Below, in pieces: positions 50,045 to 58,700 of a stretch of DNA of 64,000 bases (the stretch's first letter is position 1; each line of letters opens with the position of its first letter). The translations under genes were made by a program, and so were the position numbers. A model generated the notes under the pieces. It was not told the DNA's origin, did not search any database, and worked only from the letters and a program-made list of their open reading frames with translations. The stretch is from Actinophytocola xanthii (GTDB taxonomy: Bacteria > Actinomycetota > Actinomycetes > Mycobacteriales > Pseudonocardiaceae), in NCBI RefSeq assembly GCF_001921205.1, contig NZ_MSIE01000025.1:62001-126000 (forward strand). Reading direction: 5' to 3'.

Positions 50045-51244
50045 GTGCGAGCGGAACGTTGGTCGGTGTTCGTCATCTTCGCGCTGAACGGCGTGGTCCT
50101 TGGCTCGTGGGCGCCGCGGATGCCAGCGTTCACCGCGCAGATCGGTGCGAACGAGGGCGAGCTCGGCCTCGCCCTCCTCGGCGGGAGCGTGGGCATGATC
50201 GCGGCCGCGTCGATGGCCGGGCGCTGGTGTGCCCGCTTCGGCGCACGCGCGCTCCTTCTCGTGTCGGTGCTGGCCACGACGGTCGCGCTGCCGGTCATGG
50301 GGACGGTCGGCTCGCCGCTGCAGCTCGGTCTCGCGCTCGTCCTGGTCGGCGCCACGGTGGGCACCTTCGACGTCTCGATGAACATCGCGGCGGTCACCGT
50401 CGTTCGCCGCACCGAACGGCCGCTGATGCCGGTCTTCCACGCCGGGTTCAGCATCGGTGCGCTGGTCGGGTCGTTGGGTGCCGCCTTCGCCGCGGCGCAC
50501 CGGATCGGCCTGCTCCCGCACTTCCTCGTCGTCTCCGGGCTCATCGTCGCCGTGAATCTCGTGACCATCAGGAACGTGCCGCGCGAGGAGCGCGTCACCG
50601 AGTCCGCGGCGGAGGACACGACCGACCGCCGGATGCTTCGTCGTCCGGTGTTGTGGCTGCTCGGCATGATCGCCCTGTGCTCGGCAATCGTCGAGGGCGC
50701 GAGCGGCGACTGGTCGGCCCTGTTCGCCGTCCGGGAGCGCGGGATGGGCGAGGGCGCCGCGGCGGTCACGTTCTCCGTGTTCTGCGTGGCGATGGCGATC
50801 GTGCGACTGCTTGGTGAGCAGGCAGAACGCCGGTGGAGCCCCGAGCGGCTCCTGGTCGCCGGCTCGCTCGCGGCGGCCTTCGGGCTGCTGCTCACCGCGG
50901 TCGTGCCCGGTGCCCCGCTCGCCTTCGTCGGCTTCGCGCTCGCCGGGGGCGGTCTGGCCTTCGCCTTCCCGATCGCGTTGAACCTCGCCGGCGCGGTCGG
51001 GCGCCGGGGTGACGGAACCGGGGGCGAGCACGAGATCGCCTTCGTCACGACCATCGCCTACAGCGGCTTCCTGGTCGGGCCGCCGATGATCGGGGCGGTG
51101 GCGCACCTCGCCAACCTCGAGGTGGCGATCGGCTTCGCCGGGGTCATCGCCGCGTTGATCGCTCCGGTCGCCCTCGCGGCGGCCGCGGCCCGGCGCCGCG
51201 AGGACGCCGAGTCACGGGACCGGGAGCCCGCCCTGGTCGAATAG
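50045..51244 (+). CDS. MFS transporter (FucP/YbjJ-like)
   Basis: 399 residues from GTG 50045, about 12 membrane helices. 'GSWAPRMPAFTAQIGANEGE' at the N-terminus and 'GTFDVSMNIAAVTVVRRTER' then 'LMPVFHAGFSIGALVGSLGA' are features of the YbjJ/fucose-permease-like branch. It is divergent from a LacI regulator, which suggests a sugar-related ligand controls it. Import or export direction is not clear. Confidence 0.82.
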   Translation: MRAERWSVFVIFALNGVVLGSWAPRMPAFTAQIGANEGELGLALLGGSVGMIAAASMAGRWCARFGARALLLVSVLATTVALPVMGTVGSPLQLGLALVLVGATVGTFDVSMNIAAVTVVRRTERPLMPVFHAGFSIGALVGSLGAAFAAAHRIGLLPHFLVVSGLIVAVNLVTIRNVPREERVTESAAEDTTDRRMLRRPVLWLLGMIALCSAIVEGASGDWSALFAVRERGMGEGAAAVTFSVFCVAMAIVRLLGEQAERRWSPERLLVAGSLAAAFGLLLTAVVPGAPLAFVGFALAGGGLAFAFPIALNLAGAVGRRGDGTGGEHEIAFVTTIAYSGFLVGPPMIGAVAHLANLEVAIGFAGVIAALIAPVALAAAAARRREDAESRDREPALVE

Positions 51245-51272
51245 GTGAGCGACCGTCCGTGCTCGTCACCCG

Positions 51273-53351
51273 GTGACTACCCTCGAAAGGGTGTCCGTCG
51301 ACAGTTCGCCGCAGAAGGCCCCTGCGGCACCCCGTTCCGGTGCCACAGCCGGCCTGCTGCCGCTGATCGTCATCGGCGTCCTGCTCGCCGTGCTGGCCGC
51401 CGTCGCCCTGCTCTCGGTCACCGCCGGCGACTCGGGTGCGGTCAACCTGTACGGCCTCACCGTCGTCCGGGTGCTCGCCGAGATCGGCATGGTCCTCACC
51501 ATCGGCTCGCTGCTGTTCGCCGCGTTCATGGTGGCTCCGCAGCGGTCCGGGATCCTCGACGTCAACGGTTACGCGGCGCTCCGCGTCGCCGGGCTGGCGG
51601 CCGTCCTCTGGTGTCTGGCCTCCCTCGCGGCGGTGGTGTTCACGGAGGCCGACGCCATCAACAAGCCGGTCTCGCAGGTGCTCAACGCCGACACGCTGAT
51701 CACGCTGCTCGAGATAATCGAGCAGGCCAAGGCGTGGCTGATCACGGCCCTGGTCGCGATGGTGGTCGCGGTCGGGACCCGGTTCGCCCTCTCGTGGGGC
51801 AGCACCGTCGTCCTGTTCGGCGTCGCGCTGTTCGGCCTCACCCCGGTCGCCGTGACGGGGCACTCCTCCAGCGGCGGCCAGCACGACCTGGCGACGAACA
51901 GCCTGCTGTTCCATCTGGTCGCCGCGTCGCTCTGGGTGGGCGGACTGGTCGCGTTGCTCGTCTTCGGTCGACGGATTCCCAGCGGCCCCGCCCTTCGGCT
52001 GGCCGCCACCCGGTTCTCCGCGACAGCCCTGGTCTGCTGGATCGTCATGGCGGCCTCCGGCACGCTCAACGCCTGGGTCCGCCTGCCCGTCGCCGACCTG
52101 TTCACCGCCGAGTACGGGCTGCTCGTTCTCGCGAAGACCGCCGCACTGGTCGTGCTCGGCGTGTTCGGCTTCGTGCACCGCCAGAAGACCGTTGCCACGA
52201 TCGTGGCCGGGGGGTCGGGCAGCTCGCTGGTGCGCCTGGCCGCGGTCGAGGTGCTGGTGATGTTCCTGACCATCGGCATCGCGGCCGCGCTCGCTCGGAC
52301 GCAACCACCGGGCCTGGACTACCAGCCTGGCGCGGTCGAGATGCGGCTCGGCTACCCGCTGGACGGGCCGCCCACGTTTTGGACGCTGCTCACGGACTGG
52401 CGCTTCGACCTCGTCTTCGGGACGCTCGCGATCACGCTCGCGGTCCTCTACCTGCTCGGGGTGCGCCGGCTGCGCGCCCGGGGGGACGCGTGGCCGGTCG
52501 GGCGGGTCGTCGCCTGGCTGTGCGGTTGCCTGGTCGTGCTGTTCGCGACGTCCTCGGGGATCGGCCGCTACGCGCCGGCCATGTTCAGCGTCCACATGGA
52601 AGCGCACATGCTGCTGTCCATGCTCGCGCCGGTGCTGCTGGTGCTGGGTGCCCCGGTGACGCTCGCGCTGCGTGCCCTGCCGGTGGCCGGGCGGGACGGT
52701 TCACCCGGTCCGCGGGAATGGCTGCTGGCGGCGGTGCGCTCACCGGTGTCGAAGCTCCTCACCCATCCGGTGGTCGCGCTGGTCCTGTTCGTGGGCTCCT
52801 TCTACGTTCTGTACTTCTCTGGGTTGTTCGACGCCGCCCTGGAGAAGCACTGGGCACACCTGCTGATGAACGCCCACTTCCTGATCGTCGGCTACCTCTT
52901 CTACTGGCCGGTGATCGGCGTCGACCCCTCCCCGCGACGGCTGCCGCACGTCGGACGGCTGGGGATGGTGTTCGCCTCGCTGCCGTTCCACGCGTTCTTC
53001 GGCGTGATCATGATGAGCATGCAGACCGTGGTCGGCGAGGACTTCTACCGGCAGCTCAGCCTGGCGTGGGTCCCGGACCTGCTCGCCGACCAAAGCCTCG
53101 GTGGCGGAATCGCCTGGGCCGCCGGCGAGGTTCCGCTGCTGCTGGTGCTGGTGGCGCTGCTGGTGCAGTGGGCCAGGGCCGACGACCGCGAGGCGCGCCG
53201 CAACGACCGCCGGGCCGACGACGACGGGGACGCCGACCGGGCCGCGTACAACGCGATGCTGGCCACGCTGTCCGGTGGCGAGGCGGCGGACAGGGCTGGT
53301 CGGGACGACACCGACCAGGAGCAGGCCGGCACGCGCGGCGAGAGCACCTGA
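51273..53351 (+). CDS. CopD-CtaG fusion membrane protein (copper/cytochrome oxidase assembly)
   Basis: 692 residues with about 14-16 TM helices. The N-terminal half (~30-330) is CopD-like ('HDLATNSLLFHLVAASLWVG' with His ligands, 'RFSATALVCWIVMAASGTLN'). The C-terminal half (~370-640) is the CtaG/Caa3_CtaG family ('MFSVHMEAHMLLSMLAPVLL', 'HWAHLLMNAHFLIVGYLFYW', 'FHAFFGVIMMSMQTVVGEDF') with conserved His/Met that carry copper. The fusion is standard in actinobacteria and supplies copper to the aa3 oxidase. The C-terminal tail is charged and disordered. The start GTG 51273 lies 28 bases after the MFS stop. Confidence 0.93.
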   Translation: MTTLERVSVDSSPQKAPAAPRSGATAGLLPLIVIGVLLAVLAAVALLSVTAGDSGAVNLYGLTVVRVLAEIGMVLTIGSLLFAAFMVAPQRSGILDVNGYAALRVAGLAAVLWCLASLAAVVFTEADAINKPVSQVLNADTLITLLEIIEQAKAWLITALVAMVVAVGTRFALSWGSTVVLFGVALFGLTPVAVTGHSSSGGQHDLATNSLLFHLVAASLWVGGLVALLVFGRRIPSGPALRLAATRFSATALVCWIVMAASGTLNAWVRLPVADLFTAEYGLLVLAKTAALVVLGVFGFVHRQKTVATIVAGGSGSSLVRLAAVEVLVMFLTIGIAAALARTQPPGLDYQPGAVEMRLGYPLDGPPTFWTLLTDWRFDLVFGTLAITLAVLYLLGVRRLRARGDAWPVGRVVAWLCGCLVVLFATSSGIGRYAPAMFSVHMEAHMLLSMLAPVLLVLGAPVTLALRALPVAGRDGSPGPREWLLAAVRSPVSKLLTHPVVALVLFVGSFYVLYFSGLFDAALEKHWAHLLMNAHFLIVGYLFYWPVIGVDPSPRRLPHVGRLGMVFASLPFHAFFGVIMMSMQTVVGEDFYRQLSLAWVPDLLADQSLGGGIAWAAGEVPLLLVLVALLVQWARADDREARRNDRRADDDGDADRAAYNAMLATLSGGEAADRAGRDDTDQEQAGTRGEST

Positions 53352-53413
53352 CCGCTCACGCGGTAGCACACCTCCCCGACATAGCCCCTCGTGAGAACGC
53401 TCCCAACCCCCAC

Positions 53414-53441
53414 CTGTCCACAACTCCGCCACTTGTCCACA
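53414..53441 (+). promoter_or_regulatory. Two DnaA-box-like sites upstream of ssb
   Basis: TTGTCCACA (53433-53441) matches the actinobacterial DnaA box consensus exactly; CTGTCCACA (53414-53422) has one mismatch. They are in the same orientation, 19 bases apart (about two helical turns), 85 bases upstream of the SSB start. DnaA control is inferred from the consensus. Confidence 0.5.
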
Positions 53442-53525
53442 GCCAGCGTCTCTCCCACCCCACACCCCTCCTCGGCCCGGCAGGGTGGAGTCATACGCCC
53501 ACCCGCACCAGCCGAAGGAGCAGCG

Positions 53526-53954
53526 ATGTTCGAGACCCACCTGACCGTGGCCGGCCGCGTTGTCACCGAGCCCACCAGGCACACCTTCCCGAACGGGGAC
53601 CTCAAGACCAGCTTCCGGCTGATGGCCGTGGAGCGTCGGTTCGACCGCGAGGCCCAGGAGTGGGTCGACGGCGAACGCGTCTTCGTCACGGTCAACGCCT
53701 ACCGCAGGATGGCCGAGGGGGTGGCGGCCTCCCTGGTCAGGGGCGACAGCGTCCTGGTGACCGGGCGGTTCTACATCCGCGAGTACTCGACCGAGAACGG
53801 CGAGCGCCGGAGCGCGGCCGAGCTCGACGCCCGGGCACTGGGGCCGGACCTGGCGTGGTGTTCGGTGGTGGTGGACCGGCCGCCCCGGCCCATGGCGCCG
53901 CCGAGCAGTAGTGGAACGCCGGGGGAGGAGGTGGTCTCCCAGCGCGCGGCGTAA
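53526..53954 (+). CDS. ssb: Single-stranded DNA-binding protein (SSB-like)
   Basis: 142 residues from ATG 53526 with AAGGAG 6 bases upstream. The OB fold reads 'ETHLTVAGRVVTEPTRHTFP', 'TSFRLMAVERRFDREAQEWV' and 'VTVNAYRRMAEGVAASLVRG', with 'SVLVTGRFYIREYSTENGER'. The C-terminal tail ends 'EEVVSQRAA', without the acidic DDDIPF tip of the primary SSB. It is therefore probably the paralogous SsbB-type protein of actinobacteria, used in a special role such as chromosome segregation, natural transformation or repair; that is inference. Confidence 0.85.
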   Translation: MFETHLTVAGRVVTEPTRHTFPNGDLKTSFRLMAVERRFDREAQEWVDGERVFVTVNAYRRMAEGVAASLVRGDSVLVTGRFYIREYSTENGERRSAAELDARALGPDLAWCSVVVDRPPRPMAPPSSSGTPGEEVVSQRAA

Positions 53955-54010
53955 GGGGGGTACCCCGGGGGTGCTCCACCGCTCCGAGCGGCGGGTATAA
54001 CCTCCGTGGC

Positions 54011-54083
54011 GACGATCGGGGGAAGATCGTCCGCCTTGTTGTGCCACACCGCGGTCACGGCCCAGAGCGGACCGCTCTACGAT
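54011..54083 (+). promoter_or_regulatory. Two hairpins and -10 box in front of ettA
   Basis: GACGATC (54011-54017)/GATCGTC (54025-54031) and AGAGCG (54064-54069)/CGCTCT (54073-54078) are perfect stems. TACGAT at 54078-54083 looks like a -10 box 7 bases before the ATG at 54091, so the ettA mRNA may be leaderless. The stems would then be DNA-level operators rather than leader hairpins. Confidence 0.45.
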
Positions 54084-54090
54084 CGCGGCC

Positions 54091-55767
54091 ATGGCCGAGT
54101 TCATCTACACCATGAAGAAGGTGCGCAAGGCGCACGGGGACAAGGTCATCCTTGACGATGTGACCATCGCGTTCTACCCCGGAGCGAAGATCGGGGTGGT
54201 GGGTCCCAACGGCGCCGGCAAGTCCAGCGTGCTCAAGATCATGGCCGGATTGGACCAGCCCAACAACGGCGAGGCGTTCCTGTCCCCCGGGTACACCGTC
54301 GGCATCCTGCAGCAGGAGCCGCCGCTCAACGAAGACAAGACCGTCCTCGGCAACGTCGAGGAGGGTGTCGGCGAGATCAAGCAGAAGCTTGACCGCTTCA
54401 ACGAGATCGCCGAGAAGATGGCGACCGACTACTCCGACGAGCTCATGGAGGAGATGGGCAAACTCCAGGAGGACCTCGACCACGCCGACGCCTGGGACCT
54501 GGACTCCCAGCTCGAGCAGGCCATGGACGCGCTGCGGTGCCCGCCGCCGGAGGCGGACGTGAAGGTGCTCTCCGGTGGCGAGCGCCGCCGGGTGGCCCTG
54601 TGCAAGCTCCTGCTGTCCAAGCCCGACCTGTTGTTGCTGGACGAGCCGACCAACCACCTGGACGCGGAGAGCGTGCTCTGGCTCGAGCAGCACCTGGCGC
54701 AGTACCCCGGTGCGGTCCTGGCCGTCACCCACGACCGGTACTTCCTGGACAACCTCTCGCAGTGGATCATGGAGCTCGACCGCGGACGAGCTCACCCCTA
54801 CGAGGGCAACTACTCGACCTACCTCGAGAAGAAGGCCGAGCGGTTGGCGGTCCAGGGCAAGAAGGACCAGAAGCTGCAGAAGCGGCTCAAGGACGAGCTG
54901 GCCTGGGTGCGGTCCAACGCCAAGGCCCGGCAGACCAAGTCCCGTGCACGTCTCGACCGCTACGAGGAGATGGCGGCGGAGGCCGAGCGCACCCGCAAGC
55001 TCGACTTCGAGGAGATCCAGATCCCGCCGGGGCCCCGGCTGGGCAACGTGGTCGTCGACGTCGAGAACCTGCGCAAGGGGTTCGGCGACCGGGTGCTGAT
55101 CGACGGCCTGTCGTTCAGCCTTCCCCGCAACGGCATCATCGGCGTGATCGGGCCGAACGGGGTCGGCAAGACGACGCTGTTCAAGACGATCGTCGGCCTC
55201 GAGGAGCCGGACAGCGGCTCGGTCAAGATCGGCGACACGGTCAAGCTGTCGTACGTGGACCAGGAGCGGGGCGGTATCGACCCCAAGAAGAACGTCTGGG
55301 AGGTGGTGTCGGAAGGGCTGGACTACATCCACGTCGGTCAGGTCGAGATGCCCTCCCGCGCGTACGTCAGCGCGTTCGGGTTCAAGGGCGCGGACCAGCA
55401 GAAGCCGTCCGGGGTGCTCTCCGGTGGCGAGCGCAACCGGCTCAACCTGGCGCTCACCCTCAAGCAGGGCGGCAACCTGATCCTGCTCGACGAGCCGACC
55501 AACGACCTCGACGTGGAGACCCTCGGTTCGCTGGAGAACGCCCTCGAGCAGTTCCCCGGCTGTGCCGTGGTGATCTCCCACGACCGGTGGTTCCTGGATC
55601 GGGTCGCGACCCATATCCTCGCGTGGGAAGGCACGGACGAGAACCCCGCCAAGTGGTTCTGGTTCGAGGGCAACTTCGAAGGGTACGAGAAGAACAAGAT
55701 CGAGCGTCTCGGTGAGGAAGCCGCACGTCCGCACCGGGTGACATATCGCAAGCTCACCCGGGACTAG
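54091..55767 (+). CDS. ettA: Energy-dependent translational throttle protein EttA (ABC-F)
   Basis: 558 residues, the normal EttA length. There are two ABC domains: Walker A 'GPNGAGKSS' (38-46) and 'GPNGVGKTT'; signatures 'LSGGERRRVALCKLLLSKPD' and 'LSGGERNRLNLALTLKQGGN'; Walker B 'LLLLDEPTNHLD' and 'LILLDEPTNDLD'. The arm insertion ('EEGVGEIKQKLDRFNEIAEK') and a PtIM linker with 'RSNAKARQTKSRARLDRYEE' are present. It binds the ribosomal E site and gates entry into elongation according to ATP/ADP. No transmembrane segment. The next gene begins 13 bases downstream. Confidence 0.97.
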   Translation: MAEFIYTMKKVRKAHGDKVILDDVTIAFYPGAKIGVVGPNGAGKSSVLKIMAGLDQPNNGEAFLSPGYTVGILQQEPPLNEDKTVLGNVEEGVGEIKQKLDRFNEIAEKMATDYSDELMEEMGKLQEDLDHADAWDLDSQLEQAMDALRCPPPEADVKVLSGGERRRVALCKLLLSKPDLLLLDEPTNHLDAESVLWLEQHLAQYPGAVLAVTHDRYFLDNLSQWIMELDRGRAHPYEGNYSTYLEKKAERLAVQGKKDQKLQKRLKDELAWVRSNAKARQTKSRARLDRYEEMAAEAERTRKLDFEEIQIPPGPRLGNVVVDVENLRKGFGDRVLIDGLSFSLPRNGIIGVIGPNGVGKTTLFKTIVGLEEPDSGSVKIGDTVKLSYVDQERGGIDPKKNVWEVVSEGLDYIHVGQVEMPSRAYVSAFGFKGADQQKPSGVLSGGERNRLNLALTLKQGGNLILLDEPTNDLDVETLGSLENALEQFPGCAVVISHDRWFLDRVATHILAWEGTDENPAKWFWFEGNFEGYEKNKIERLGEEAARPHRVTYRKLTRD

Positions 55768-55780
55768 GTTGGGGGTTCCG

Positions 55781-58700
55781 GTGGTGGCGGCCTGGGACGA
55801 CTCGCCGGCGGCCGGCGGGCTTGGCGAGTGCTCCGCACTCGTCCGCTCGGCCGAGGCGTTGCGTTTCAGCGCCCCGGAGCTGGCCGTCCAACTCGCTCGC
55901 CGGGCGCTCTCGGTGCTCGCCGACGCGTCGGGCTCCGACGGCGTCGACCACGGCGACGGCCGAGCCCTGGTCCTGGCCATGCGAGCACGGGCGGTGCTGG
56001 CCGCCGGTCTCGTTCGGGTGAGCCACTACATCGACGCGGTCGAGCCGGCCTTCGCCGCCCTCACCCTCGCCGAGGGGGAGGGCATGGCCGAGCTCGCCAC
56101 GTCGGTGCGGCTCGACCTCGCCGCGTGCGCGCGCGAGGTGGGTGAGCCCCTGCTGGGCTGCGCGTTGTTGCGGCCGGTGCTGGAGGCCGCGCAGTCGGAG
56201 CCCTCGGTGCGGGCGACGGCGCTCGCCCGGCTCGTCGGGTGCACCGCCCATGTCGGCCGGCGTGACGACGTGGAGGACGCGCTCGCCGAGGCCGACCGGC
56301 TGCTCGCCTCGGACGAGGCGCTCAGCCCGGACGCGCGGCGCATGGAGCGTGCTCGGCTGTCCGTGCGGACGGCCGCCTACCACCGTTGGTACGGCGACAC
56401 CGAGGACGCGGCCGAGGCGGCGCGTGAGGGTCTCGGCCAGCTGAACCGGCTGCGGGGCGGCCGCCCGGAGACCGCCCGCCTCCGCGCGCAGCTGGTGCTC
56501 GAGCTCGTCTCCGCCCTGCTGGACGAGGGCGACCTGGGCGAGGCCGAGGCGGCGTCGCTGCCGTTGCTCGACGAGCCGGTGCGGGCGACGTCGGCGGCGG
56601 CGGTCGGGCAGCTGATGCTGGCCGTGTCGACGCGGATCCACCTGCCCCGCGGACGGGTCGAGCGCGGCCGCGGCCTGCTCGACCAGGCGGTGTGGGTGGC
56701 GGAACGGCACGGACTGGACAACCTGCTCGCCGAGACGCTGACCGTGGTGTCCCAACTCGACGAGCGCGCCGGCCACACGACAGACGCCCTCGAGTGGCTG
56801 CGCACCGCCCGTGCCGCCGAGCAGCGCAGGCTGCGCGCCAGCGCCCGGGCCGCCCGGCGCGTACTCACCGAGGTCGGCTCCCCCGCGGAGTGGGACGTGT
56901 CGGCGGCCAGCGCGCTGCTGCGCCAGGTCGTCCAGCGGGTGACGCAGCCGGTCGCCCCGGCGATGGCCCCCGTGCAGGCCCTCCCCACACCGGCCGTGGT
57001 GGAACGGCCACCGGAGACCGACGGGGTGACGGGGCTGCTCAACAGCGCTGGCCTGGTCCGCCGGCTGAGCACGGTGCGCAACGGCGAGCGACCTGTCGCC
57101 CTGACGCTGGTGCGCCTCGCCGAGGCCGGGGAGCGTGCGGGAGCCAACGGCGTCAACCTCGTCGAGCTCGCCCGACGGGTGCGCGACCTGGCGCCCGCCC
57201 ATGCCGAACTCGCCCGCTCCGACGGCACCGAGCTGGCCGTGCTCCTGCCGCACACCACCCGCGACCAGGCCGAGGAGTTCGCCAAGTCCCTCCGCGAGAC
57301 GGCGATCGAGTCCAACTGGCTGGCGACGGCCAACGCCAGGAGCATCACCACGGGCGTCGTCCAGTCCAACCCGGACGCCGCGTCGGTCGACGCCAACGCC
57401 CTGCTGAACGCCGCCCGCGACGCGCTCAGCAAGGCCGAGCCCGTCCGGCATCCGTCCGACCGCACCCAGCCGGTCGACGTGACGGCCCTGACCGCCCAGG
57501 CCCTGGCCGACCTCCAGGACGTCGGCGACACGCTCCGCATCGGCCGTTCGATCATCAGCTCCCTGAGCATCCCCGAAGGCAGCGGCGGCCGCCGCCGCGC
57601 GGAGACCGGCACCTTCCCCAAGCTCTCCAGCTCCGGAGACGGCCAGCCCACACCGGCCGGCACCACGCACCCGCCCACCGGCTCCCCCCGCCCACCCGCG
57701 CCGTCCGACTCTCCCCACTCGCCCGCGCCCTCCACCCCACCCGGTTCCCCCACAGCTCCGCGGCACGCGACACCCGCCCACGGCATGCCGGCCCTCGACC
57801 CGTCGAGCCCACCCCCCGCGCCATCCTCGACCGACAGCGGCGCCATCTCCGCCAACTCCTCGTTCGCGGGTTCACCCGCCGGCGGGGGATCGCCCTCCGA
57901 ACGGAGCGGGCAGTGGCCACAACCGCCGTCATCCCAGCCCTCCCACGCGAGCCAGACCCCGGCAGAGCCCACCGATGCCCACGCCCCGGACACCCGTGAA
58001 GCTGGGACCCCGTCGCCGGCGCAGCCCGTGCCCGGCACCGAAGGCTCCACGCCCGGCCAGCACCAGCCCAGCAGGGCCAGGCACAGCTCGTCGGGCGTGT
58101 TCCCGGTTCCGGGGACGAGCTGGCCGCCGGACACCTCGAGGCAGGACCCGCCGACCCCGCCGCTCGGATTCGCCGGCTTCACCGGCACCGACGCTCCCGG
58201 CTTCCGTGCGAGCCGGGGATCTGACGCGCCCGCCGCCCACACCGCCGACCATGGCGCGGCGGCCGACAACCCGACCGGGCAGCCGACGACAGGAAGCCCC
58301 ACCTCGACGCCAGCCGCGCCCGGCACGGCCGCCGATGCGTTCGGCGACTTCGGCCCGGGCGCGTCCGGCAGCGGGCTGACCACTGAACTCGCTGACGCTC
58401 ACGGCTCCGACCCGGGTACTGCCGGAGCCGGCTCTCCAACACCGGGGTTGGCTTCCAGCCCGCGGCCGCACCCAGCGGACACCCGCGCTTCGGGAGCGGG
58501 AGAGGGCGGGACCGCCGGCTTCCCCACGCCCGGAAGCGCACCGTTCAGCTCCGAGCGGAGCGACACCGCGTTGCCCGCGTCCGGGGCTCCGGAGCCCACG
58601 GCTGCCGCCGGCGAGGCCTACCCACCGCCGGTGTCGTCGCCCCGCGAGGCTGCCGCGGTGGAGGCGGTGGAGGAGGGGTACCGCTCCTCCTACGAGGAGA

